Positions 51,802 through 59,976 of a stretch of DNA of 64,000 nucleotides are shown one piece after another. The DNA comes from Bacillota bacterium (GTDB taxonomy: Bacteria > Bacillota > Sulfobacillia > JAIMAT01). The stretch's first letter is position 1, and every line of letters begins with the position of its first letter. The stretch covers positions 82,470 through 146,469 of the forward strand of contig JASBVS010000002.1 of NCBI GenBank assembly GCA_029960955.1. Direction: 5' to 3'. The notes under the pieces are model-generated. The model was not told the DNA's origin. It made no database searches and worked only from the letters and a program-made list of their open reading frames with translations. The position numbers and the translations under genes were made by a program.

Positions 51802-53067
51802 ATGGCCGACGTGCTGGTGAAGGAGACGACCAATCCCTACGAGATCGTCAAGGGGCAGATCCGCCACGCCTGCGAGGCGCTGGAGCTGCCGGAGATCGCC
51901 TACGAGCTGCTGAAGGCGCCCAAGCGCTTCCTGGAGGTGCAGATCCCCGTCCGCATGGACGACGGCACGGTCCGCCTCTTCACCGGGTACCGGTCGCAGC
52001 ACAACGACGCCCTGGGGCCGACCAAGGGCGGGATCCGCTTCCACCCGGCCGTCCACCCGGACGAGGTGCGGGCGCTCTCCATGTGGATGACGCTCAAGTG
52101 CTCGCTGCTCGGCCTGCCCCTGGGCGGCGGCAAGGGCGGCGTCGTCTGCAACCCCAAGGAGATGAGCGAGCGGGAGCTGGAGGAGCTGAGCCGGGGCTAC
52201 ATCCGGGCCATCGCGCCCATCGTCGGTCCCGAGAAGGACGTGCCGGCGCCGGACGTCTACACCAACCCGCAGATCATGGCCTGGATGATGGACGAGTACA
52301 GCCGCCTGGAGGGCCGCAACGTCTTCGGCCTGATCACCGGCAAGCCGGTCGAGGTGGGCGGCTCGCTGGGCCGGAGCGAGGCGACGGGGCGGGGCTGCGT
52401 GGTGACGGTGGCCCGGGCCGCGGAGCGGATCGGGCTCGACCTGACCCGGGCGACGGTGGCCGTGCAGGGCTTCGGGAACGCCGGCAGCGTGGCCGCGCGC
52501 CTGATCGCCGAGCGCGGCGCGCGGGTGGTGGCGGTGAGCGACTCCAAGGGCGGCATCCACGCCCCCGGCGGGCTCGACGTCGACGCCGTGCTGCGCCACA
52601 AGCGGGAGAGCGGCACCGTCCTCGGCTTCCCCGGCGCGCGGGAGATCGGCAACGAGGAGCTTCTCACCCTGGACGTGGACATCCTCATCCCCGCCGCCCT
52701 CGAGAACCAGCTGACCGCGGAGAACGCGCCGCGCGTCCGGGCGCGCATCGTCGGCGAGGCGGCCAACGGGCCGACCACGCCGGAGGCCGACGCGATCCTC
52801 CGGAGGAACGGCGTGCTGGTCATCCCCGACGTGCTGGCCAACGCGGGCGGCGTGACGGTCAGCTACTTCGAGTGGGTGCAGAACCTGTATAACTTCTACT
52901 GGACGGAAGGCGAAGTCAATCAGCGGCTGGAAGAGATGATGGGCCGGGCCTTCGACCGCGTCTACGCCATGCACCGCGAGCGCGGCGTCTCGATGCGCGA
53001 GGCGGCCGACATGGTGGCGGTGCAGCGCGTCTACGACGCGATGAAGGCCCGCGGATGGCTGCACTGA
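51802..53067 (+). CDS. Glu/Leu/Phe/Val dehydrogenase family, glutamate dehydrogenase
   Basis: A 421-residue NAD(P)-dependent dehydrogenase. The substrate domain has [57 protein letters not shown] with the catalytic Lys, and [21 protein letters not shown]; the cofactor domain has [18 protein letters not shown] and [13 protein letters not shown]. Length and these motifs match GudB/RocG-type glutamate dehydrogenase, which deaminates glutamate to 2-oxoglutarate. ATG 51802 is the start; another ATG at 51798 is out of frame. Placed before the methylmalonyl-CoA module, it could feed 2-oxoglutarate into the TCA branch linked to succinyl-CoA. Confidence 0.92.
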   Translation: MADVLVKETTNPYEIVKGQIRHACEALELPEIAYELLKAPKRFLEVQIPVRMDDGTVRLFTGYRSQHNDALGPTKGGIRFHPAVHPDEVRALSMWMTLKCSLLGLPLGGGKGGVVCNPKEMSERELEELSRGYIRAIAPIVGPEKDVPAPDVYTNPQIMAWMMDEYSRLEGRNVFGLITGKPVEVGGSLGRSEATGRGCVVTVARAAERIGLDLTRATVAVQGFGNAGSVAARLIAERGARVVAVSDSKGGIHAPGGLDVDAVLRHKRESGTVLGFPGAREIGNEELLTLDVDILIPAALENQLTAENAPRVRARIVGEAANGPTTPEADAILRRNGVLVIPDVLANAGGVTVSYFEWVQNLYNFYWTEGEVNQRLEEMMGRAFDRVYAMHRERGVSMREAADMVAVQRVYDAMKARGWLH

Positions 53068-53209
53068 ACGCGAGCGCCTGAGAGGCCCGTGTCGGCGGCG
53101 GGGCCTGGCGGCCTCGCCGCTTCGTCGTGGGCGCCGCGCCCGGCCGGGAGCGGGGCGGCGGGACGGTGGCGCGACGGGCCCGGCGGGCGCGAGGAGGGAG
53201 GGGAGCCGG

Positions 53210-54883
53210 ATGCGCTGGGACGAGGAGGCGCGCGCGGCGCAGCGCGCCTGGGAGGCGAAGGCGGAGGCGGCGCCGCGGCGGCGGGAGCGCTTCCTGACGC
53301 CGTCGGGGATCGAGGTGAAGGCGCTCTACACGCCCGAGGACCTGCCGGAGGCGAGCTACCTGGAGCGCCTGGGCTTCCCGGGCGAGTACCCCTTCACCCG
53401 CGGCGTCTACCCCACCATGTACCGCGGCCGCCCGTGGACCATGCGCCAGTACGCGGGCTACGCCACGGCGGAGGAGTCCAACCGGCGCTACCGCTTCCTG
53501 CTGGAGCAGGGGCAGACCGGCCTGAGCGTCGCCTTCGACCTGCCGACCCAGATCGGCTACGACTCGGACCACCCGCTGGCGCGCGGCGAGGTGGGACGGG
53601 TCGGCGTGGCCGTCGACAGCGTCGAGGACATGGAGCGGCTCTTCGAGGGGATCCCCCTGGACCGGGTGAGCACGTCGATGACCATCAACGCCACCGCCGC
53701 CACGCTCCTGGCCATGTACATCGCGGTGGCGGAGCGGCGCGGGATCCCGCCGGAGAAGCTCTCCGGCACCGTCCAGAACGACATCCTGAAGGAGTACGCG
53801 GCGCGCGGCACCTACATCTACCCGCCCGGCCCCTCGATGCGCCTGGTGACCGACCTGATGGAGTTCTGCGCCGAGCGGGTGCCGGCCTGGAACACGATCA
53901 GCATCTCCGGCTACCACATCCGCGAGGCCGGGGCGACGGCGGTGGAGGAGCTGGCCTTCACGCTGGCCGACGGCATCGCCTACGTCCAGGCGGCGGTCGA
54001 GCGCGGCCTGGACGTCGACCGCTTCGCGCCGCGGCTCTCCTTCTTCTTTAACGCCCACATCGACTTCTTCGAGGAGATCGCCAAGTTCCGCGCCGCCCGG
54101 CGCATGTGGGCGCGCATCATGCGCGAGCGCTTCGGGGCGAGGGACCCGCGCTCCTGGATGCTCCGCTTCCACACCCAGACGGCCGGCTCCACCTTGACGG
54201 CGCAGCAGCCGGAGAACAACGTGGTGCGGGTGACGCTCCAGGCGCTGGCCGCGGTGCTGGGGGGGACCCAGTCGCTCCACACCAACGCCCGCGACGAGGC
54301 GCTGGCCCTTCCCACCGAGGCGAGCGCGCGCCTGGCGCTCCGCACCCAGCAGATCATCGCCCTGGAGAGCGGGGTGGCGGCGACCATCGACCCGCTGGGC
54401 GGCTCCTACTACGTCGAGGCGCTGACCGACCGGCTGGAGCAGGAGGCCTGGGCGCTGATCGAGGAGATCGACCGCATGGGCGGCGCGGTCCGCGCGGTGG
54501 AGGAAGGCTGGATGCAGGAGCGCATCCGGCGGAGCGCCTACCGCTACCAGCGCGCCGTGGAGTCGGGCGAGCGGCCCGTCGTCGGCGTCAACGTCCTTCG
54601 CGAGGAGGACGAGGAAGAGGCCTCCGTCCCCGAACTCCTGGAGATCGACCCCGCCGTCGAGCGCGCCCAGGTGGAGCGGCTGCGCGCCTTCCGGGCGCGG
54701 CGCGACGCGGCCGCGGTGGCGCGCGCGCGGGAGGAGCTGGAGCGGGCGGCGCGCGACCCGCACGCCAACCTGCTGCCGCCCATCCTGGCGGCGGTCCGCG
54801 CCGGGACCACCCTGGGCGAGATCGCGGACACCCTGCGCGCGGTCTTCGGCGAGTACGGCGCCGCCCGCGAGGCGGGCCTCTGA
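53210..54883 (+). CDS. Methylmalonyl-CoA mutase, catalytic (large) subunit
   Basis: A 557-residue acyl-CoA mutase large chain, ending where fused mutases continue into the B12 domain. It has [89 protein letters not shown] and [16 protein letters not shown]. Compared with the Propionibacterium enzyme, the counterparts of Tyr89 (RQYAG), Gln197 and Arg207 (EYAARGTY) and His244 (GYHIRE) are all kept, which favours a malonyl-type substrate; isobutyryl-CoA mutases have Gln at the Arg position. It interconverts methylmalonyl-CoA and succinyl-CoA with the small subunit encoded next. ATG 53210 follows GGAGGGAGGGGAG. Confidence 0.92.
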   Translation: MRWDEEARAAQRAWEAKAEAAPRRRERFLTPSGIEVKALYTPEDLPEASYLERLGFPGEYPFTRGVYPTMYRGRPWTMRQYAGYATAEESNRRYRFLLEQGQTGLSVAFDLPTQIGYDSDHPLARGEVGRVGVAVDSVEDMERLFEGIPLDRVSTSMTINATAATLLAMYIAVAERRGIPPEKLSGTVQNDILKEYAARGTYIYPPGPSMRLVTDLMEFCAERVPAWNTISISGYHIREAGATAVEELAFTLADGIAYVQAAVERGLDVDRFAPRLSFFFNAHIDFFEEIAKFRAARRMWARIMRERFGARDPRSWMLRFHTQTAGSTLTAQQPENNVVRVTLQALAAVLGGTQSLHTNARDEALALPTEASARLALRTQQIIALESGVAATIDPLGGSYYVEALTDRLEQEAWALIEEIDRMGGAVRAVEEGWMQERIRRSAYRYQRAVESGERPVVGVNVLREEDEEEASVPELLEIDPAVERAQVERLRAFRARRDAAAVARAREELERAARDPHANLLPPILAAVRAGTTLGEIADTLRAVFGEYGAAREAGL

Positions 54884-54954
54884 GGCGGCGGGCCGCCTCC
54901 CGGGGCGCGGAGCGCCGGAGCCGCGAGGAGCGAAGGAAAGCGAGGCGAGCGAGC

Positions 54955-55377
54955 GTGACGGCGGAACGACCGATCCGGGTACTGGTGGCCAAGCCGGGGC
55001 TGGACGGGCACGACCGCGGCGCCAAGGTGATCGCGCAGGCGCTGCGGGACGCCGGCATGGAGGTGATCTACACCGGCCTGCGCCAGTCGCCCGCCATGAT
55101 CGCGCAGGCGGCGCTGGAGGAAGACGTGGACGTGGTCGGCCTCTCCAGCCTCTCCGGCGCGCACCGCACGCTCTTCCCCGAGGTCCTGCGCGAGATGCGG
55201 GCGCGCGGTCTGGAGGACGTGCCCGTGGTCGCCGGCGGCGTCATCCCGCCCCGGGACGCGGCGGAGCTGGAGGCGGCCGGCATCGCGCGCATCTTCCCGC
55301 CGGGGACGCCGCTCGACCAGATCGTGGCCGCGGTGGCCCAGCTGGCGCGGGAGCGCCGGCTGGCCGGGCGCGGGTGA
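54955..55377 (+). CDS. Methylmalonyl-CoA mutase B12-binding (small) subunit
   Basis: A 140-residue cobalamin-binding protein with the base-off signature: [22 protein letters not shown] (the His that ligates cobalt), [18 protein letters not shown] and [13 protein letters not shown]. It is the separately encoded C-terminal half of methylmalonyl-CoA mutase and pairs with the large subunit 71 bases upstream. GTG 54955 begins the protein; the ribosome binding site is weak. Confidence 0.93.
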   Translation: MTAERPIRVLVAKPGLDGHDRGAKVIAQALRDAGMEVIYTGLRQSPAMIAQAALEEDVDVVGLSSLSGAHRTLFPEVLREMRARGLEDVPVVAGGVIPPRDAAELEAAGIARIFPPGTPLDQIVAAVAQLARERRLAGRG

Positions 55378-55390
55378 GGGGGGAGCAGGC

Positions 55391-55804
55391 ATGGAGAGGC
55401 CTACCTTGGACCACATCGGTGTGGCGGTCGCCGACCTGGAGGCCGCCCTGCCACGCTGGGGCGCGCTGGGGCTGGAGGCGGTCCGCGTCGAGGAGGTGGC
55501 GGGCGAGCGGGTGCGGGTGGCGCTCCTGCCCTTCGCCGGCGGGGGGCGGATCGAGCTCCTCGAGCCGACCGAGCCGGACGGGCCGGTGGGCCGCTTCCTG
55601 GCCCGGCGCGGGGCGGGTCTCCACCACGTCGCGCTGCAGGTGCAGGACCTGCGCCAGGCGCTCCGCGAGGCGGAGGCGGCCGGCCTCGAGCCGATCGACC
55701 GCGCCCCGCGGCGGGGGGCGGAGGGGCGGTGGGTCGCCTTCCTCAGGCCCGGCGCGCTGGACGGGGTGCTGGTGGAACTCTGCCAGAAGGAGGCGGAGGC
55801 TTGA
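55391..55804 (+). CDS. mce: Methylmalonyl-CoA epimerase
   Basis: A 137-residue vicinal-oxygen-chelate protein with two beta-alpha-beta-beta-beta repeats. DHIGVAVADLEAAL supplies the first metal His, IELLEPTEPDGPVGRFLARRGAGLHHVALQVQDL the Glu and second His, and DGVLVELCQ the last Glu. It interconverts the R and S forms of methylmalonyl-CoA, linking carboxyltransferase and mutase. ATG 55391 follows GAGGGGGGAGCAGGC. The stop overlaps the next start by 4 bases. Confidence 0.93.
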   Translation: MERPTLDHIGVAVADLEAALPRWGALGLEAVRVEEVAGERVRVALLPFAGGGRIELLEPTEPDGPVGRFLARRGAGLHHVALQVQDLRQALREAEAAGLEPIDRAPRRGAEGRWVAFLRPGALDGVLVELCQKEAEA

Positions 55805-57348
55805 GCGGGGGAAGGGAGTCGGAGCTGCTCCGCCGCCGCCAGGAAGCGCTTCAGGGCGGGGGCGCGGAGCGCGTCGCCCAGCAGCACGCGCGCGGCAAGC
55901 TGACCGCGCGGGAACGGCTGGAGGTCCTCTTCGACGCGGGCACCTTCCAGGAGATCGGGCAGCTGGCCTCGCACCGGGGTGACGTGCCCGGCCTGGAGGG
56001 GCGGCGAGCTCCGGGCGACGGGGTGGTGACCGGCTGGGGCCGGGTGGGGGGACGGACCGTCTTCGCCTTCGCCCAGGACTTCACCCAGATCGGCGGCACC
56101 CTGGGCGAGGTGCACGCGCAGAAGATCCAGAAGGTCCAGGAGATGGCGCTGCGGGCGGGCGCGCCGCTGGTCGGCCTGCAGGATTCGGGAGGCGCCCGCA
56201 TCCAGGAAGGGGTGGCGGCGCTCGACGGCTACGCCGGCATCTTCCGGCGGAACACGCTCGCTTCCGGGGTGATCCCCCAGGTCTCGGTCATCCTGGGCCC
56301 CTGCGCCGGCGGCGCCGTCTACAGCCCGGCGCTGACGGACGTCGTGGTGATGGTGGAAGGGACCAGCCAGATGTTCATCACCGGGCCCGACGTCATCCGG
56401 GCGGTGACCGGCGAGGAGATCACCTTCGAGGAGCTGGGCGGGGCGCGCGCGCACTACACGAAGAGCGGCGTCGCGCACCTGGTGGCGCCCGACGACCGCG
56501 CGGCGCTGGAGCTGGTCCGCCGCCTTCTCGGCTACCTTCCCGCCAACAACATCGAGGACCCCCCGCGGGCGGAGCCGCAGGAGCCCGACCCGCAGGCGGC
56601 CGCCGGGCTGGAGGCGGTCGTCCCGGAGGACCCGAACCGGCCCTACGACGTGCGGCGGGTGATCGACGGCCTGGTGGACGCGGGCAGCTGGCTCGAGCTC
56701 CAGGGCGGCTTCGCGCAGAACGCGGTCACCGGCCTGGCGCGGCTCTCCGGCCGGGTGGTCGGCGTCGTGGCCAACCAGCCGCGGACGCTGGCGGGTACGC
56801 TGGACATCGACGCCTCGGACAAGATCGCGCGTTTCGTCCGCCTCTGCGACGCCTTCAACATCCCCCTGGTCACGCTGGTGGACACGCCGGGCTACCTGCC
56901 CGGTCGCGCCCAGGAGCACGGCGGCATCATCCGGCACGGCGCGAAGGTGCTCTACGCCTACGCCGAGGCGACGGTGCCCAAGGTGAGCGTCATTCTGCGC
57001 AAGGCTTACGGCGGGGCCTACATCGCCATGTGCTGCCGGGGACTGGGCGCCGACGTGGCCTGGGCCTGGCCGAGCGCCGAGATCGCCGTCATGGGGCCGG
57101 AGGGCGCGGCCAACATCATCTACCGGAGGGAGATCGAGGCGGCCGAGGAGCCCGCGGCCGAGCGGAGCCGGCGGGTGGCCGAGTACCGGGAGCGGCTGGC
57201 CAATCCCTTTGTCGCCGCGGAGCGGGGCTTTGTCGACGAGGTGATCCTGCCGGGCGAGACGCGCTCCAGGCTGATCGGAGCCCTGGAGGCGCTGGCCGAC
57301 AAGCGGGAGGAACGCCCGGCCAGAAAGCACGGCAACCTGCCGGTCTGA
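55801..57348 (+). CDS. Acyl-CoA carboxyltransferase, PccB/MmdA type
   Basis: A 515-residue carboxyltransferase of the biotin-dependent family. N-terminal half: QQHARGKLTARERLEVLFDAGTF, FAQDFTQIGGTLGEVHAQKI, GLQDSGGARIQEGVAAL, PCAGGAVYSPALTD; C-terminal half: ANQPRTLAGTLDIDASDKIARFVR, LVDTPGYLPGRAQEHGGIIRHGAK, ILRKAYGGAYIAMC and FVDEVILPGETR. It moves a carboxyl group between biotin and propionyl-CoA or methylmalonyl-CoA. As no biotin carboxylase is in the cluster, it may serve a decarboxylase or transcarboxylase, or share an AccC encoded elsewhere. TTG 55801 overlaps the epimerase stop (TTGA). Confidence 0.94.
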   Translation: MSGGRESELLRRRQEALQGGGAERVAQQHARGKLTARERLEVLFDAGTFQEIGQLASHRGDVPGLEGRRAPGDGVVTGWGRVGGRTVFAFAQDFTQIGGTLGEVHAQKIQKVQEMALRAGAPLVGLQDSGGARIQEGVAALDGYAGIFRRNTLASGVIPQVSVILGPCAGGAVYSPALTDVVVMVEGTSQMFITGPDVIRAVTGEEITFEELGGARAHYTKSGVAHLVAPDDRAALELVRRLLGYLPANNIEDPPRAEPQEPDPQAAAGLEAVVPEDPNRPYDVRRVIDGLVDAGSWLELQGGFAQNAVTGLARLSGRVVGVVANQPRTLAGTLDIDASDKIARFVRLCDAFNIPLVTLVDTPGYLPGRAQEHGGIIRHGAKVLYAYAEATVPKVSVILRKAYGGAYIAMCCRGLGADVAWAWPSAEIAVMGPEGAANIIYRREIEAAEEPAAERSRRVAEYRERLANPFVAAERGFVDEVILPGETRSRLIGALEALADKREERPARKHGNLPV

Positions 57349-57386
57349 GCCGGCCGTCAGGGGAACGGGAGGGGGCTTGGTCCGGC

Positions 57387-57620
57387 ATGGGGTCGATGGA
57401 GGGCAGGCGACCGGCGCTGCCCGCGGCGATGCTGGCGGCCGTCGTCGCCGCCCTGATCGCCGCCGAGGAGGAGAGGACGCCGCGTGGCGGCGCCCCGCAC
57501 AGCGCTCCTGCGCCCGGCGCGGGCGCGGAAGGCTCCTCCGGGTGGCGGCTGGCGGGCCGCATGGCGCAGGTGCGCGGGGCCGAGCGGCTGATGCTGATGC
57601 GGGGAGGTCGCAGGGTTTGA
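57387..57620 (+). CDS. Small single-span membrane protein of the carboxylase cluster
   Basis: A 77-residue protein with one Ala-rich hydrophobic helix (about 11-30, ALPAAMLAAVVAALIAAEE) followed by an acidic, Gly/Pro-rich stretch and a basic C-terminal tail containing SGWRLAGRM. Its place between carboxyltransferase and biotin carrier is that of OadG/MmdD-type gamma or delta subunits in decarboxylase clusters of anaerobes, and the W-x-LAGR tail resembles small proteins in such clusters. No stronger assignment is possible. ATG 57387 has GGGAGGGGGC about 10 bases upstream. It overlaps the biotin carrier gene by 4 bases. Confidence 0.6.
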   Translation: MGSMEGRRPALPAAMLAAVVAALIAAEEERTPRGGAPHSAPAPGAGAEGSSGWRLAGRMAQVRGAERLMLMRGGRRV

Positions 57621-58057
57621 TCCGACGCTACCGGGTGCGAGTGGACGGGCAGGAGTTCGAGGTCGAGGTGGAGAGCCTCGACGCGGGGGTCGCGGCGGTC
57701 GGGACGCCCGCCGCGACCGGCGGTGTGCCGGCTGCGGAGGGGGCGGGGGCCGTGTCGCCCGTCCCGGCTTCGCCCGCTCCGGCCGGCGCGCCGGCGGAGG
57801 CCGGCCCGGAGACGGGCGGCGCCGTCCCCGGTGGAGCGGGGGAGGAGGTGGTCGCCCCCCTGCCGGGGGTGGTGCTGGAGGTGCGGGCCGAGAGCGGCCA
57901 GCGCGTCCGGGAGGGCGACGTCCTCTGCGTGCTCGAGGCGATGAAGATGGAGAACGAGATCACGGCCCCGATCAGCGGGGTCGTCGCCCGGGTGGCGGCG
58001 CGACCCGGCGAGGCGGTGAACACCGGCGACCTCCTCTTCGTCCTGGCGGCCGGCTGA
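57617..58057 (+). CDS. Biotin carrier protein (biotinyl domain)
   Basis: A 146-residue carrier. A short N-terminal beta segment (IRRYRVRVDGQEFEVEVE) is followed by a Pro/Ala/Gly linker (about 30-75) and the biotinyl domain, VVAPLPGVVLEVRAESGQRVREGDVLCVLEAMKMENEITAP-type sequence, with biotin on Lys110 of EAMKM. It carries CO2 for the carboxyltransferase encoded upstream. TTG 57617 overlaps the previous stop (TTGA), completing a chain of coupled genes. Confidence 0.93.
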   Translation: MIRRYRVRVDGQEFEVEVESLDAGVAAVGTPAATGGVPAAEGAGAVSPVPASPAPAGAPAEAGPETGGAVPGGAGEEVVAPLPGVVLEVRAESGQRVREGDVLCVLEAMKMENEITAPISGVVARVAARPGEAVNTGDLLFVLAAG

Positions 58058-58073
58058 GGCGGAGAAGGCGCTC

Positions 58074-58655
58074 CTGCGCCGCCGGCTGCTCGCCTGGCGG
58101 CGCGCGCTTCCGCGCGAGGAGCGGCGGGCGTGGGACCGCGCCCTCAACCGTCGGCTCGTGGCCTGGGCGCCCTTCCGCGAGGCCGGGCTGGTCATGGGCT
58201 ACGTGGCCTGGCGCGGCGAGCCCGACCTGGCGCCGGCGCTGCGCTGGCGGCTGCTGCGCGGGGGTGCGGTGGCGCTGCCGGCCACGGATCCGCGTGCACG
58301 ACGGATCCTCCCGCGCCGCTTCCTTCCGGGGATGCGCCTCGTACCGGGCCCGCTGGGGATCCCGGAGCCGCCGGAGGAGGCGCCGCCCGTCGAGCCGCCG
58401 GAGATCGACCTGATCCTCCTGCCCGGGGTGGCCTTCGACCGCGAGGGCTACCGGCTCGGGTACGGCGGCGGCTACTTCGACCGCTGGCTCGCCCGGCCGG
58501 GCCTGGGCGCGCGCACCGTCGGCGTCGCCTACGCGGCCCAGATCCTCGAGCGGCTGCCGCGCGACCCCTGGGACCGGGGCGTGGAGTGGCTCCTCAGCGA
58601 GGCAGAGGGGCCGGAGCCATGCGCCGGACCCGGCCGTGCTCCAGGGCGAAGATGA
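58074..58655 (+). CDS. 5-formyltetrahydrofolate cyclo-ligase, probable CTG start
   Basis: Cyclo-ligase of about 193 residues, converting 5-formyl-THF to methenyl-THF with ATP. The C-terminal half has [30 protein letters not shown], the family signature, and [27 protein letters not shown]. The N-terminal helix, [28 protein letters not shown], is clearly coding but has no in-frame ATG, GTG or TTG until GTG 58158, which would remove this ATP-binding helix. CTG 58074 with GGAGAAGG 6 bases before it is the best candidate. It begins 16 bases after the biotin carrier stop. Its last 62 bases overlap convergent mgsA. Confidence 0.82.
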   Translation: MRRRLLAWRRALPREERRAWDRALNRRLVAWAPFREAGLVMGYVAWRGEPDLAPALRWRLLRGGAVALPATDPRARRILPRRFLPGMRLVPGPLGIPEPPEEAPPVEPPEIDLILLPGVAFDREGYRLGYGGGYFDRWLARPGLGARTVGVAYAAQILERLPRDPWDRGVEWLLSEAEGPEPCAGPGRAPGRR

Positions 58656-58998
58656 GCGCCTCGGCGGTGGCGCGGTTGGTGGCCACCGGCACGCCGCGGA
58701 CGTCGCAGAGCCGGAGCAGGGCGGAGACGTCGGGCTCGTGCGGATGGGCGGTCAGGGGGTCGCGGAAGAAGAAGAGGACGTCGACGCGGCCCTGGGCGAT
58801 CTCGCTGCCCACCTGCTGGTCGCCGCCCATGGGCCCGGAGAGGAGGCGCTCCACGTCCAGGCCGGTCGCCTCGGCGACCACCCGGCCGGTGGTGCCGGTG
58901 GCCACCAGCTCGTGGGCGGCCAGCAGCTCCCGGTGCTGGCGGGCGAAGTCGACCATCTCGGGCTTCCGGCGATCATGGGCCACCAGCGCGATGCGCAA
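58594..58998 (-). CDS. mgsA: Methylglyoxal synthase
   Basis: A 134-residue MgsA, which converts dihydroxyacetone phosphate to methylglyoxal and phosphate. [70 protein letters not shown] core (with the catalytic Asp in GGDQQ) and [21 protein letters not shown] are all present. TTG 58998 is the start. A terminator and tRNA-Ala lie upstream on the same strand. Confidence 0.94.
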   Translation of the reverse strand: MRIALVAHDRRKPEMVDFARQHRELLAAHELVATGTTGRVVAEATGLDVERLLSGPMGGDQQVGSEIAQGRVDVLFFFRDPLTAHPHEPDVSALLRLCDVRGVPVATNRATAEALIFALEHGRVRRMAPAPLPR

Positions 58999-59061
58999 GC
59001 GCTCCGCCTCCCGACCCTTTCGTGGCTCCGTCTTCTTTCTTCGCGTGGAAAACTTCGCGTG

Positions 59062-59090
59062 AAAAATGCGGCCGCCTGCCGGCGGCCGCA
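59062..59090 (-). terminator. Intrinsic terminator of tRNA-Ala
   Basis: On the minus strand TGCGGCCGCC-GGCA-GGCGGCCGCA is a perfect 10-bp stem followed by TTTTTC. It lies 27 bases after the tRNA. Confidence 0.88.
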
Positions 59091-59116
59091 GCTCCCACGC
59101 AAATCCCCTGCGAATC

Positions 59117-59192
59117 TGGTGGACGTGGCGGGATTCGAACCCGCTACCTCTAGCTTGCGATGCTAGCGCTCTCCCAATTGAGCTACACGCCC
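59117..59192 (-). tRNA. tRNA-Ala(CGC)
   Basis: A complete 76-base cloverleaf on the minus strand: acceptor GGGCGTG/CACGTCC with the G3-U70 pair that identifies alanine tRNAs, D arm GCTC/GAGC, anticodon stem CTAGC/GCTAG with loop ATCGCAA (anticodon CGC), T arm GCGGG-TTCGAAT-CCCGC and encoded CCA. It reads the GCG codon, abundant in this genome. Confidence 0.96.
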
Positions 59193-59206
59193 TCGCGGCG
59201 CCCCTC

Positions 59207-59236
59207 AGTATAGCCGCGACGCGAGCGGCGGGTCAA
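59207..59236 (-). promoter_or_regulatory. Sigma-A promoter of tRNA-Ala
   Basis: Minus strand -35 TTGACC (59231-59236), 18-base spacer, -10 TATACT (59207-59212), 15 bases before the tRNA. Confidence 0.75.
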
Positions 59237-59443
59237 GCGACCGCACCCGACAGGAGGCGCCGGCCTGCCGCCCACCCCTGGCGGCGACCGGCGGCGGAGA
59301 GCGTGCGCGGCCCCGACCGCCGTCGGCCGCGGGAGCCTTTCGGTCCTCCGCGCCGAGCCCGGTCGAGCCGTGCCCGCCCGCGGCCGGGGAAGGCTCAAAG
59401 GTGGGGGAGGAGATCCGATCCCAGGACCGAAGAGGGCAGGCAG

Positions 59444-59468
59444 TGGGTCAAAGTGGGGCCAAGTGGGA
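59444..59468 (+). promoter_or_regulatory. MraZ-binding repeats upstream of mraZ
   Basis: TGGGT (59444-59448), TGGGG (59454-59458) and TGGGA (59464-59468) repeat every 10 bases with 5-base spacers, the arrangement MraZ binds in other bacteria. A further TGGGG lies at 59402. They sit 32-56 bases before mraZ, so the division cluster is probably autoregulated. Confidence 0.75.
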
Positions 59469-59499
59469 GACCCACCCGGCGGGATGGCGGCGAGCGAGC

Positions 59500-59970
59500 G
59501 TGCTGATCGGGGAGTACCGCCACAGCCTCGATGCCAAGGGCAGGGTGACGATCCCGGCCCGGCTCCGCGACGAGTTGGGCGCGCGGGTGATCCTCACCCG
59601 CGGCCTCGACCGCTGCCTCTTCGTCTATTCCGTGGAGGACTGGGAACGGCTCCGCGCGGGTCTGGCCCAACTCCCCTTCACCCAGGCCGACGTGCGCGCC
59701 TTCGCCCGCCTCTTCTTCGCGGGGGCGGTGGAGGGCGAGGTGGATCGCCAGGGGCGGCTCCTGATCCCGCCCATGTTGCGCGAGTACGGCGGCATCGATC
59801 GGGAGATCGCCATCCTGGGCGTCTCGGACCGGCTGGAGATCTGGGCTGCCGAGGTCTGGGAGGAGTATGCCCGGCGGACCTCCGCCTCCTACGAGGCGGT
59901 GGCCGAACGGCTCTTCGCGCCCGGGTGGGGAGCGGGGCGCGAGGAGCGGGGGGCAGGTACCAGGGGGTGA
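59500..59970 (+). CDS. mraZ: Transcriptional regulator MraZ
   Basis: A 156-residue MraZ with two AbrB-like swapped-hairpin halves: LIGEYRHSLDAKGRVTIPARLRDELG and FFAGAVEGEVDRQGRLLIPPMLREYGG. Each carries the DxKGR or DxQGR DNA-binding turn. It forms a ring-shaped oligomer that binds TGGGN repeats and represses the dcw cluster. GTG 59500 fits the family N-terminus; a longer in-frame version from 59401 would run through the binding repeats. The C-terminal tail is about 12 residues longer than usual. The ribosome binding site is weak. Confidence 0.93.
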   Translation: MLIGEYRHSLDAKGRVTIPARLRDELGARVILTRGLDRCLFVYSVEDWERLRAGLAQLPFTQADVRAFARLFFAGAVEGEVDRQGRLLIPPMLREYGGIDREIAILGVSDRLEIWAAEVWEEYARRTSASYEAVAERLFAPGWGAGREERGAGTRG

Positions 59971-59976
59971 GAGGCT

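Noticed and set aside
51464..51820. 118-codon frame before the glutamate dehydrogenase
   Set aside because: Arg/Gly-rich composition, no family match, and overlap with the dehydrogenase start; I treat the region as non-coding.
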